Positions 1 through 6,942 of a stretch of 10,935 nt of DNA are shown in pieces (the first letter of the stretch is position 1; each line of letters opens with the position of its first letter). The stretch spans positions 1-10,935 of the forward strand of contig JAEZTA010000112.1 of NCBI GenBank assembly GCA_023443765.1. The letters run 5' to 3'. A program made the position numbers and the translations under genes. Under the pieces are notes generated by a model. It was not told the DNA's origin. It was given only the letters and a program-made list of their open reading frames with translations, and searched no databases. This DNA comes from Bacteroidota bacterium. Lineage in GTDB: Bacteria > Bacteroidota > Bacteroidia > Bacteroidales > Rikenellaceae.

Positions 1-431
1 GAACCGTAGGAAACGACAGCCTTCTCTACCGAATCCAGACCCTGGTCGTAGCGGTCGAGGCCCTGGTAGTAGATCGAAGCGATCGGGCCGCGTGCGTTGC
101 GGCAAACTTCCTTGGCAGCTTCGATGCCGCCGTTCTTGAGTGCCTCCTCAACGGATGCGATAAGTTTCTTCGAGTTGATCGTCGAGAGCGAGAGATAAAG
201 GATACGCTCGATAGCCACAGCCAGACCGATTACCAGGAACACGAGGATCGGGAGCATCCACTCCCAGCCGCCTTCGAGGAACTTCTGCATCATGATGTGG
301 TGCATGCTTTCGCCTGCAACCTGGGTTTCTGCTACAACCGCTTCGGTTGCGACAGCAGCATCCTGTGCGAACGCACTAACGGTACCCAGTACGGTCAGGG
401 CAGCCGACGGAATCAAAAAAAGTTTTTTCAT
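1..431 (-). CDS. exbB: ExbB/TolQ-family proton channel protein, 5' part (3' end outside window)
   Basis: This is the first 143 codons of a MotA/TolQ/ExbB-family inner-membrane protein; the gene continues past base 1. ExbB with ExbD forms the proton channel that energises TonB, which powers uptake through outer-membrane TonB-dependent receptors. The start ATG is at 431-429. Residues 1-22 look like a Sec signal peptide (MKKLFLIPSA..., with an AFA|QD cleavage site), followed by an Ala/Val/Glu-rich stretch to about residue 40. A membrane segment (MLPILVFLVIGLAVAIE) lies at about 59-75, followed by the cytoplasmic start ERILYL, and by CRNARGPIASIYYQGLDRYD at 110-129, which is typical of Bacteroidetes ExbB. 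The two later membrane segments of the family are outside the window. No Shine-Dalgarno sequence is visible; the bases before the ATG are A/T-rich. The gene follows ansA after a 374-nt leader and probably has its own promoter. Confidence 0.9.
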   Translation of the reverse strand, partial: MKKLFLIPSAALTVLGTVSAFAQDAAVATEAVVAETQVAGESMHHIMMQKFLEGGWEWMLPILVFLVIGLAVAIERILYLSLSTINSKKLIASVEEALKNGGIEAAKEVCRNARGPIASIYYQGLDRYDQGLDSVEKAVVSYG

Positions 432-471
432 AGTTGTGTTAGATAAATTAAATTTGATTAGTTGATCTTTT

Positions 472-540
472 TTATTGTTGTGTTTTTGGTTTCTCCTTCT
501 TCCGGTTGCTGCCGAAGCCTTGTTTTTTATTTTCGGGCAT
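472..540 (-). CDS. possible 22-codon upstream ORF in the exbB leader
   Basis: A short minus-strand frame runs from ATG at 540-538 to TAA at 474-472, ending 40 nt before the exbB start. It would encode a very basic, Lys/Asn/Gln-rich peptide beginning MPENKKQGFG. Two things make it more than a random frame: AAAGGA, a Shine-Dalgarno-like string, sits 5 nt upstream of the ATG, and its middle codons (GGC TTC GGC AGC AAC CGG AAG AAG GAG) match the GC-rich codon choice of the real genes although the surroundings are AT-rich. I do not recognise the product. The composition is vaguely like the basic N-terminal tail of a larger protein, so it could be a leader peptide, a gene remnant or chance. Confidence 0.25.
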   Translation of the reverse strand: MPENKKQGFGSNRKKEKPKTQQ

Positions 541-562
541 CGCTGTCCTTTATTTTTTCAAT

Positions 563-578
563 AAAAATAATTATTTTT
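563..578. repeat. perfect 16-nt A/T palindrome
   Basis: AAAAATAATTATTTTT is a perfect inverted repeat with no spacer, followed on the plus strand by three further T residues. It lies inside the exbB leader, 24 nt upstream of the possible small ORF. It could be a regulator or nucleoid-protein binding site; as RNA it would be a weak all-A/U stem. In such AT-rich DNA it could also be accidental. Confidence 0.4.
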
Positions 579-770
579 TTTGTATTTCGCAGCGTCCTGA
601 GTGTCCTTTTCTGCTCCGGCGCTGCTGCAAAAAGTTATTCCTGCACGTATAGCCGAATCCCGGATAATTCACCCCGAATTCGATTAATGTGTTGTGAGTC
701 AACTATTTTGCGTTCGTTCTGCATCCTAAACCGCCCAATGGTTCCTGCGGAAAAGGTACATTAGCAGTGC

Positions 771-801
771 GAAATATAGAAAAAAAAATTGTTACATGCA
801 A
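771..801 (-). promoter_or_regulatory. candidate Bacteroidetes promoter for exbB
   Basis: On the minus strand the -33-like TTG (801-799) is followed after 20 nt by TATATTTC (778-771), which fits the Bacteroidetes consensus TTG-N19-21-TAnnTTTG at all but the last base. The spacer contains a run of nine T residues. It begins 4 nt after the ansA stop, so exbB would be transcribed separately from the dprA-tatD-ansA operon. Transcription would begin near base 763, leaving a leader of about 330 nt. The call rests on sequence match alone. Confidence 0.4.
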
Positions 802-805
802 CGGC

Positions 806-1834
806 TTATGCTGTAAATTCTCCACGCAGGGGTTTGCGCAGGAGCATGCGTGTCTCATCGTCCGGAAGCCCCAGGCCGAGTACATACATCAACTTGGTGA
901 CGGCTGCTTCGGAGGTCATGTCGTAACCGCACAGGACCCCGGCTTTTTGCAGTTGCAGCCCCGTTTCGTAGAGTTCCATCGAAACGCGACCCCCGCCGCA
1001 CTGCGTGATGTTGAGGATGATGATTCCGCGTGCGACGGCCTCCCCGATAACGCGGATGAACCATTCGGAGGTGGGGGCGTTGCCCGCGCCGAAGGTTTCA
1101 AGCACCACGGCCCGCAGTCCCGGGGCCGAGAGCATGGCCCGCAGGATCTCTTCGCCCAATCCCGGGAAGAGTTTGATCAGCTCGATGCCTCCGGAGAGCT
1201 TCGTGGCGATGCGCAGTTCCGACGACGTTTCTTCGGGTCGCAGGATCGCCGGGAGGTTGTAGGCGATGTTGACCCCGACTTCGGCCAGCGGCGGGTAATT
1301 GTAGGAGCGGAAGGCGCTCAGAGCCTCGGCGCTGCGCTTGGTGGTGCGGTTGGCGCGGAAAAGGCAATTCTGGAAATAGAGCGACACCTCGGGGACTTCC
1401 GGACGGCCGTCGATGCGGGCTCCGGCGATCTCGATGGCCGTGATGAGGTTCTCGCGCCCGTCGGTGCGCAGCACGCCGATCGGAATCTGGCTCCCGGTGA
1501 AAACGACGGGTTTGGCGAGGTTTTCCAGCAGGAAACTCAGCGCCGAAGCCGTGTAGGACATGGTGTCGGTTCCGTGCAGCACGACGAATCCGTCGTAGCG
1601 GGCGTAGTTGTCGCGGATCAGCTCCGCAAGGGCCAGCCAGTTCGACGGTTCGACGTTCGAGGAGTCGATCACGGGCGACACCGTGTGTACGTCGATGTCG
1701 ACGTTGAGGCGTTTGAGCGAGGGGAACTCGTCGTAAATGCCGCTGAAGTCGAAGGGGACCAGCGCCCCGGTGACGGCATCGGTCTTCATGCCGATGGTTC
1801 CGCCCGTGTAGATGATGAGGATCGAAGATCTCAT
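806..1834 (-). CDS. ansA: type I (cytoplasmic) L-asparaginase
   Basis: This 342-residue enzyme hydrolyses L-asparagine to aspartate and ammonia. Its length matches the type I family and it has no signal peptide, so it should be cytoplasmic. The N-terminal motif YTGGTIGM carries the first catalytic threonine (T13). HGTDTMSYTAS contains the second threonine and its aspartate (T89, D90). A lysine in ANRTTKRSAEALSAF (K166) aligns with the catalytic lysine of the family. The C-terminal domain has the usual LETFGAGNAP and ITQCGGGRV segments. I chose the ATG at 1834-1832 over an in-frame ATG at 1867: the later start begins directly before the first beta-strand, as is usual, and lies 4 nt after the tatD stop, while the earlier one would add 11 non-conserved residues overlapping tatD. 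It is the last gene of the dprA-tatD-ansA operon. Confidence 0.93.
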   Translation of the reverse strand: MRSSILIIYTGGTIGMKTDAVTGALVPFDFSGIYDEFPSLKRLNVDIDVHTVSPVIDSSNVEPSNWLALAELIRDNYARYDGFVVLHGTDTMSYTASALSFLLENLAKPVVFTGSQIPIGVLRTDGRENLITAIEIAGARIDGRPEVPEVSLYFQNCLFRANRTTKRSAEALSAFRSYNYPPLAEVGVNIAYNLPAILRPEETSSELRIATKLSGGIELIKLFPGLGEEILRAMLSAPGLRAVVLETFGAGNAPTSEWFIRVIGEAVARGIIILNITQCGGGRVSMELYETGLQLQKAGVLCGYDMTSEAAVTKLMYVLGLGLPDDETRMLLRKPLRGEFTA

Positions 1835-1838
1835 GGTA

Positions 1839-2633
1839 TCAGATTCCTTTGAATATTCGTTTTGCATTGGCCGTCGTCGCCTCCGCGACCTCGTCCGGCG
1901 TCAGCCCTTTGAGTTCGGCGACTTTTTCGCAGACATAGCGCACGTAGGCCGATTCGTTGCGCTCGCCCCGGTGGGGTGCGGGCGTCAGGTAGGGGCAGTC
2001 GGTTTCCAGTACGATGTCCCGCAGTTCCATTTCACGCACGACCTCCGCCAGTTTGCTTTTTTTAAAGGTCACCACGCCCCCGATGCCGAAGACGAAATCG
2101 CCGTATTCCTTCAGCTCGTGGTAGGTCTCCGCCCCGTCCGAAAAGGCGTGGAAAACGCCTCTGACGCCCCGGCCGCGGTATTCACGCAGGAGGGCGACGG
2201 TTTCGGGCCATGCGTCGCGCGTATGCACGGCGATCGGCAGCCCGTATTGCAGCGAGAGGTCGATCTGGCGGCGGAACGCCTCGACCTGCTCCGCGTGAAA
2301 ATCGCGGCTCCAGTAAAGGTCCAGCCCGATCTCGCCCACGGCGCAGAACCCTGCGATCCCTTCGGGCGGCGTTTGGAGGTATTTCTCCACCAGGGCGAGC
2401 TCCTCCCGCCAGCGGGGATTGTCGTTCACCGAGGTCGGATGCAGCCCCATCATCGGGATGCACCGCTCCGGATGGCTGCGGCAAAGCCCGAACAACCGCT
2501 CGTGGCTTTCGGAGTCGATGGCCGGGAGCAGTAACTGCCCGACGCCTTCGGCTGCGGCGCGGGCCAAAGCCTCTTCGCGGTCGTCGTCGAATGCTTCGTC
2601 GTAAAGGTGTGAATGCGTATCTGTCAGTTTCAT
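1839..2633 (-). CDS. TatD-family metal-dependent hydrolase (DNase)
   Basis: This 264-residue TIM-barrel hydrolase belongs to the TatD/YcfH family, whose characterised members are Mg2+-dependent DNases acting on DNA ends. The metal ligands expected for the family are all visible: DTHSHL (H7, H9), GEIGLDLYW (E101), HTRDAW (H137), FHAFSDG (H162) and LETDCPYLTP (D212). The tail PAPHRGERNESAYV is also standard. Length is normal and there is no signal peptide. The ATG (2633-2631) overlaps the dprA stop as ATGA, which points to translational coupling; ansA starts 4 nt after its stop. Sitting beside dprA suggests a shared DNA-metabolism setting, although TatD proteins occur in many contexts and the true substrate cannot be read from sequence. 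YcfH-like naming would be equally fair, so no symbol is given. Confidence 0.93.
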   Translation of the reverse strand: MKLTDTHSHLYDEAFDDDREEALARAAAEGVGQLLLPAIDSESHERLFGLCRSHPERCIPMMGLHPTSVNDNPRWREELALVEKYLQTPPEGIAGFCAVGEIGLDLYWSRDFHAEQVEAFRRQIDLSLQYGLPIAVHTRDAWPETVALLREYRGRGVRGVFHAFSDGAETYHELKEYGDFVFGIGGVVTFKKSKLAEVVREMELRDIVLETDCPYLTPAPHRGERNESAYVRYVCEKVAELKGLTPDEVAEATTANAKRIFKGI

Positions 2634-3730
2634 AGCTTCATGTATCGGTTCCCGGGCAACTGGCGTACGGCGCCTGCCAGTTCCAGCCCCACGAGCAGCG
2701 TCGCCAGTTCACCGGGATTCAGGCTGCTCAACTCCCCGAGCGTTTCGACCGACAGCGGGTCGTCCGTGCGGAAACATCCCAGCAACCCGGCCTCGTCGGG
2801 CGTCAGTTCCGGTGTCGGCGGCTTTGTCCGTAACGTTGCGGGGTTTTCCCCGAGGTCCCACATCAATTCGCCGATCACGTCGTCGGCCGTCAGCACCAAC
2901 TGCGCCTTGCGGTTGCGGATCAGGTGGTTCGTCCCCGCCGATGCCCGGTCGGTGATGCGCCCCGGCACGGCCATCACCGTCCGGTTGTAGGCGTCGGCGC
3001 AGTGGGCCGTGAAGAGTGAACCGCCGCTGTCGGGCGATTCGACGACGATACATCCTGCGCTCAGCCCCGCAATGATGCGGTTGCGCGCCAGGTAGAAATT
3101 GCCGTTCTGCTTCGACTGCGAATGCAACTCCGTGACCAGCGCACCTCCGTGGGCGAGGATGTCGCGCGCCACGTCCGTATGCTGTGCGGGCGTTACGCCG
3201 GGCAGCGGGTTGGCTACCACCGCGACGGTCGGCACTCCGGCTGCAAGGGCCGCGCGGTGTGCCGCCACGTCGATCCCGAAAGCCAGCCCGCTGACGACGG
3301 AAAGCCCCGGAACCCGTTCCGCCAATCCTTCCACCAGCCGGTTGCAGGCCGTCTGTCCGTAGGGTGTCGCTTCGCGCGTGCCCACGACCGAGATGCAGCG
3401 GGCCGAGAGGGCTTCGATACTGCCCTGTATATAGATTACGTGGGGGTAATCGGGAATTTCGCGCAGCAGCGCCGGATATTCCGCATCGGTCGAAGCGATG
3501 GGCGTAATGCCGTTGCGGTGGCAGTGGGCAAGCTCTTTTTCCGCGGCCGGAAACCCTTTCCGGCGGACGATCTGCTGCACCGCTTCGGGCCGCAGTTGCG
3601 CCTCGCCGGCCAGTTCCCCGGCTGTGGCTGCGAAGACGCTCCGCGCATCGCCGAACTGTTCCAGCAGGTGCACGGCGCCTTTCAGGCCGATGCCCGGAGT
3701 CATCTGAAGGGCAATATCCTCGATGGTCAT
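2630..3730 (-). CDS. dprA: DNA-processing protein DprA
   Basis: This 366-residue protein is DprA/Smf, which binds incoming single-stranded DNA and loads RecA during natural transformation. The order of domains is standard: a helix-hairpin-helix-like N-terminus (TPGIGLKGAVHLLEQFG, residues 11-27), a Rossmann-fold core (SVVGTREATPYG at 114-125, SGLAFGIDVAAHRAAL at 147-162, NPLPGVTPAQH at 174-184, ARNRIIAGLS at 205-214, ESPDSGGSLFTA at 221-232, VPGRI at 245-249, GTNHLI at 256-261) and a C-terminal winged-helix-like region (about 300-366). Length is typical of the Bacteroidetes form. It is the first gene of a tight operon with tatD and ansA. The ATG at 3730-3728 is the only plausible start and lies 27 nt downstream of a promoter candidate. 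DprA is widespread, so it does not show that this organism is competent. Confidence 0.96.
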   Translation of the reverse strand: MTIEDIALQMTPGIGLKGAVHLLEQFGDARSVFAATAGELAGEAQLRPEAVQQIVRRKGFPAAEKELAHCHRNGITPIASTDAEYPALLREIPDYPHVIYIQGSIEALSARCISVVGTREATPYGQTACNRLVEGLAERVPGLSVVSGLAFGIDVAAHRAALAAGVPTVAVVANPLPGVTPAQHTDVARDILAHGGALVTELHSQSKQNGNFYLARNRIIAGLSAGCIVVESPDSGGSLFTAHCADAYNRTVMAVPGRITDRASAGTNHLIRNRKAQLVLTADDVIGELMWDLGENPATLRTKPPTPELTPDEAGLLGCFRTDDPLSVETLGELSSLNPGELATLLVGLELAGAVRQLPGNRYMKL

Positions 3731-3757
3731 AACCGCGAAATGTCGTTTTTAATCATG

Positions 3758-3788
3758 TAAAGGTAGCCATTTTCGGGAAATATCGCAA
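3758..3788 (-). promoter_or_regulatory. candidate promoter of the dprA-tatD-ansA operon
   Basis: On the minus strand TTG (3788-3786) is followed after exactly 20 nt by TACCTTTA (3765-3758), matching the Bacteroidetes TTG-N19-21-TAnnTTTG pattern except for the last base. It lies between the fimbrial-block terminator and the dprA start. Transcription would begin about 20 nt upstream of the dprA ATG. The spacing equals that of the candidate upstream of exbB, which adds some support. Confidence 0.5.
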
Positions 3789-3822
3789 TGTGCGGCGGAA
3801 TTTTGCAGACCGCCTGCCCCGT

Positions 3823-3860
3823 ATGAAAAAAGCAAGCGCATGTGCACTTGCTTTTTTCAT
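3823..3860. terminator. rho-independent terminator closing the fimbrial block
   Basis: ATGAAAAAAGCAAG at 3823-3836 is perfectly complementary to CTTGCTTTTTTCAT at 3847-3860, giving a 14-bp stem around a 10-nt loop. The T run forms part of the descending arm on either strand, so the element can act in both directions. It starts 15 nt past the stop of the large lipoprotein gene and ends before the dprA promoter candidate, separating the two transcription units. Confidence 0.85.
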
Positions 3861-3875
3861 GGTCGAATCCTGTCG

Positions 3876-6800
3876 TCAGGGTTTATTGGGGTCTTTGATG
3901 CAGCGGACACGGACACCAAAGGCTTTGTTCAGTACGTCCGTAGTTACACCTGTGCCACCCATTCCCGAGAGGAACATCGCTCCGCCGAGTGTCGTATTGG
4001 CTGCATCCGGGGTTTGTGTCCAATAGATCAGATAGGGGTCGGCTCTTCTGTCGCCCCAGATGCTACCGTCTGTGAGGTTGCGGCCGAATGCGGTCGGGAA
4101 ATAGATCGAAGCCATCGTTTCACGGTTGTAGAACAGGTAGCCGGTGATCATTATACTTTTATTCTCTGTATATTCCGCTTCTCCGTAATTCTTGGTTAGA
4201 TAATGGGCCCAGGTGCGCTTGTAAGCATTGTTGACCATCGATACCTCATTCCACTCCGTCGGTCCGAAATCATAGTCCCTGCCGGTCACTTCGACCCGGC
4301 GGTCCTGATAACCGTCCAGATAGATGCCGGGACCGTATATATTACCAGCGCCGCCCGACTCCATACCTGTGCACCGCAATCCGTAATGGGTCGGGATGCC
4401 GTCGATTGCCGAAGGCGGCGTAATGTAGCCTTCGGGACAAACTTCGTGATACTCCGCAGGCAGGTCTTCCGGATTGGTCGTATAGTTTTGCCAACTGGTG
4501 AGCACATCGGGCACTGAACAGGGGTGGATAAGCCTGCGCTGGCCCCACTGGGTTTCGTAGCCGTACCACGACGGATACTGCGCCAACGCGCCCTGTTCGT
4601 CGTCGGCCAGCAGGGTATGGTCCGTAATGTCGGTGCCGCCATTGCCCAGTTTCGGGTCGACCAACTCGTAGGGCGAGAATTTCACATCGGGCGCCACGAA
4701 CGTCTTTCCGTTTACATCGGTATAACTTTGTCCGGGCGTTAACAGGTTGTCAGGGTTTTCGCCCTGGCGCACGAAGATAAAGCAGCTCAGTTTGAGGGTG
4801 CTGTAAGGGTTGTTGGTCTGTCGTTTATCGACATAGATCAACTGGATCAGCCCGTAGCGGTTGGGATTGTTCTCGTTAGTTCCGGTCAGACCGATGCGGA
4901 ACCGGACCGTGAAGTCATTTCCGAAAACCTGGGTCTTGTCTCCCGTGACGGGACGGCTTTCAGCGGTGCCGTCGAAGACGCCGTCGGTCATCCTGAGATT
5001 TTCGTCCCAGTTGTCCAGCCGGATGAAATCCTCGCCCCGGATGACCTTTGCCTGCCAGCGACCCCAGTAAGGTTTGGAAAGGGTCTTGTAGCTCTGCGGA
5101 ATTTGCACGAGCCGTTCGCCCCGCTCGTCGTTTTTCCAGAAGGCGCCCAGGATCTCCGCCAATGGTTTGTAGGAATAATCGCCCCAGATCTCCTGTCCGT
5201 GCATGTCGGCCGCCATGTCGATCTTGACGCGCCCTGCGCTGGTGTTGCGGTGCAGGTAGATCGTCGAGTAGCAGTAGTCGGCCTTCGTGTTTTCGAATCG
5301 GTTGCGCACCTTGAGGTAGAGGTTCTGTGCGGGGTCGAGTTCCGCGGTGCCTTTGCCTCCGAGCTGGAAATCGCCGTCCGCAGAATAGGCCAGTCCGAAA
5401 ACAGTGCGGTCGGTCTTGGTGTAGGCATTGTCGATGGGGGTGACCGAGGCGTAGATTACATCCTTTCCCAGCGGGAACGACTCTCCGAGGATGGCTGCGC
5501 TGTGCCCGCGTTTCACTTTGACGATCTTGTGCAGGTCGCCGATGCGGATGTCGAGCGTCCCTTGGGTGAAATCTTCGTCGAAGAAGGCCTTCAGTTCGCG
5601 CCGTACCGTAGCGCCCTCCGTGGCCGGGAGGGGCAGGGCGAGGTTCGAAACGTGGGTTCCGTCCTCAGCCTGGAGGTGAATCCCGGCCGAAGCGACGACT
5701 TCGCCCGGCTGCCACGTGCGGTTTGCCGTGTAGGTGAGCACGGTCACGGTGAACGGGGTGGCCTTGGTGATGTCTTCGCTCTCGTTGTAGGCCCCTTCGA
5801 ACTGGTTGACATAGTTCGTATTGTACATCCAGTATTCGCTGTTCGAGACACCCAGGTACTGCGCCCCGTTGGTGATGATGTCGTAGGAATCAGGGTCCTC
5901 CGATTCGATGTCGTAGATGATCCCGTTCGATGCCGGATTGGCCATCGCTTCGGCTGTCGTGCGGTAACCCGCGGTCTGCACCGTGCGAACGACGATCTTG
6001 TAATGATAACCCCGGACCAGGTCACGCAGGGCGCTTTTGTCGGCGTTGAAGACGTTGAGGCGGTAATAACCTTCGTAACCGTTGTAGAGGGCCTTGATAA
6101 GGACCGACGTGGCATTTGCAGCTGCCGACTCGTAGCAGTAGAGGGGCAGCGTCGCGGTAACGCCTTCGACGGTCTCCGTGGCCACCATCATACGTGTGAT
6201 GTCCCCTTCGGGGCCGTAGGGCAGCAGGTCGACGCCCGTTACGGTCGCTGAGGGCAGCACATAGCCGCACTCGGGAGCGTTGAAGAGCGTGGCGCCCTGC
6301 AAAGCGAACGTATAGTAGCTTCCGGCCGGAACCTGATTGCGGACGGTGAGTTTTACCGTGGCGGGGGTCAGCAGGACCGGATTGGCGCTGCTGCCGATCG
6401 TCGTGTTTTTCCCAATGCCGCCCGGCAGGTCTACGCCGCCTGTCATCGGATGGGTGTCGGGCATGGCGGTGATGATCCCCGATGCGGTGGGCAGTGCAGC
6501 CGTGACCAAACTCTGCCGAACGTCGGCCAGCGTGGTCGTGTTTTTCTCCCAGCCTGCGGAGGCCGTTTCGATGCCGCTGCGAAAATTAACCACGATCTCG
6601 ACGTGGCAGGCCCCGGTGTGCTCCGGGAGTTTGAGCCCGTAGCACGATTCGAGGTCGATGGGCGCCGCGAAACCCCAGTCGAACAGCACCGAACCCGCGT
6701 CGCTGCCGCTGAATAGCAGCACGCAGACCGATTGTGGGTCGATTACTTCGTCGGCAGCCGTCGCAGCGCGGGTCGTGATCTGCGTCCGTTCGGGGCGGGT

Positions 6801-6920
6801 GATGTAGAGACTGATTTGCCCCTCCTTTCCTCCGCCGGGCGCCACCGTCCCGGGGTCCTTGACGCATCCGGCTCCGAGTGCGGCCCACAACAGGGCGGTT
6901 ATTAGAAAATAGCGTTTCAT
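3876..6920 (-). CDS. large fimbrial accessory/tip lipoprotein (1014 residues)
   Basis: This is the last gene of the fimbrial block. Residues 1-19 form a lipoprotein signal peptide (MKRYFLITALLWAALGAGC, lipobox ending at C19), and the VKDP after the cysteine resembles surface-export signals of Bacteroidetes lipoproteins. ITTR|AAT at R51 is a possible Arg-protease site like those used in type V pilin maturation. An N-terminal fimbrillin-like region ends near residue 315 (LVRGYHYKIVVRTV). The C-terminal part is homologous to the upstream 884-residue protein: GAFWKNDERGERLV (592-605), FRIGLTGT (674-681), FIFVRQGE (714-721), GNGGTDITD (759-767), CPEGYITPPS (828-837), YLDGYQDRR (867-875), GYLFYN, YWTQTPD and VRCIKDP at the end. 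The end module resembles FISUMP/lectin-like domains, and the overall make-up recalls DUF4906-type fimbrial proteins; those labels are from memory. A surface tip or accessory role is inferred from context. Start: the ATG is 22 nt after the previous stop. Confidence 0.85.
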   Translation of the reverse strand: MKRYFLITALLWAALGAGCVKDPGTVAPGGGKEGQISLYITRPERTQITTRAATAADEVIDPQSVCVLLFSGSDAGSVLFDWGFAAPIDLESCYGLKLPEHTGACHVEIVVNFRSGIETASAGWEKNTTTLADVRQSLVTAALPTASGIITAMPDTHPMTGGVDLPGGIGKNTTIGSSANPVLLTPATVKLTVRNQVPAGSYYTFALQGATLFNAPECGYVLPSATVTGVDLLPYGPEGDITRMMVATETVEGVTATLPLYCYESAAANATSVLIKALYNGYEGYYRLNVFNADKSALRDLVRGYHYKIVVRTVQTAGYRTTAEAMANPASNGIIYDIESEDPDSYDIITNGAQYLGVSNSEYWMYNTNYVNQFEGAYNESEDITKATPFTVTVLTYTANRTWQPGEVVASAGIHLQAEDGTHVSNLALPLPATEGATVRRELKAFFDEDFTQGTLDIRIGDLHKIVKVKRGHSAAILGESFPLGKDVIYASVTPIDNAYTKTDRTVFGLAYSADGDFQLGGKGTAELDPAQNLYLKVRNRFENTKADYCYSTIYLHRNTSAGRVKIDMAADMHGQEIWGDYSYKPLAEILGAFWKNDERGERLVQIPQSYKTLSKPYWGRWQAKVIRGEDFIRLDNWDENLRMTDGVFDGTAESRPVTGDKTQVFGNDFTVRFRIGLTGTNENNPNRYGLIQLIYVDKRQTNNPYSTLKLSCFIFVRQGENPDNLLTPGQSYTDVNGKTFVAPDVKFSPYELVDPKLGNGGTDITDHTLLADDEQGALAQYPSWYGYETQWGQRRLIHPCSVPDVLTSWQNYTTNPEDLPAEYHEVCPEGYITPPSAIDGIPTHYGLRCTGMESGGAGNIYGPGIYLDGYQDRRVEVTGRDYDFGPTEWNEVSMVNNAYKRTWAHYLTKNYGEAEYTENKSIMITGYLFYNRETMASIYFPTAFGRNLTDGSIWGDRRADPYLIYWTQTPDAANTTLGGAMFLSGMGGTGVTTDVLNKAFGVRVRCIKDPNKP

Positions 6921-6942
6921 CTTCGTCGTTATTGTCGTTTGT

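Larger units (their letters stand above)
432..805. other. AT-rich intergenic region between ansA and exbB
   Basis: This 374-nt gap lies between the ansA stop and the exbB start. It holds a Bacteroidetes-type promoter candidate at its right end (771-801), a perfect A/T palindrome (563-578), a second weak -7-like element (TAACTTTTTG on the minus strand, 628-637) and a possible 22-codon ORF (472-540). I saw no tRNA, riboswitch or convincing hairpin terminator for ansA. If the candidate promoter is used, exbB has an untranslated leader of roughly 330 nt. A 100-codon reading frame on the plus strand here is Phe/Ser/Ile-rich, has no recognisable family and is probably not a gene. Confidence 0.6.

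Noticed and set aside
780..805. Rho-independent terminator for ansA using the run of nine T residues
   Set aside because: The only stem before the T run (GTT/AAC around CATG) is about 3 bp and would have an unstable loop. The T run is better explained as spacer of the exbB promoter candidate.
767..1852. 361-codon open frame on the plus strand opposite ansA
   Set aside because: It lies fully antisense to a clear asparaginase gene and its product is low-complexity, rich in Gly, Asp, Val and Arg with no recognisable motif. Long antisense frames are expected in GC-rich genes.
1835..1867. Upstream start for ansA at 1867
   Set aside because: It adds 11 residues that overlap tatD and precede the conserved first strand. 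The ATG at 1834 fits the operon spacing and family length.
5103..6251. 382-codon plus-strand frame opposite the 1014-residue lipoprotein gene
   Set aside because: Same antisense artefact: the Val/Gly/Asp/Arg-rich product has no family resemblance and overlaps a well-supported gene completely.
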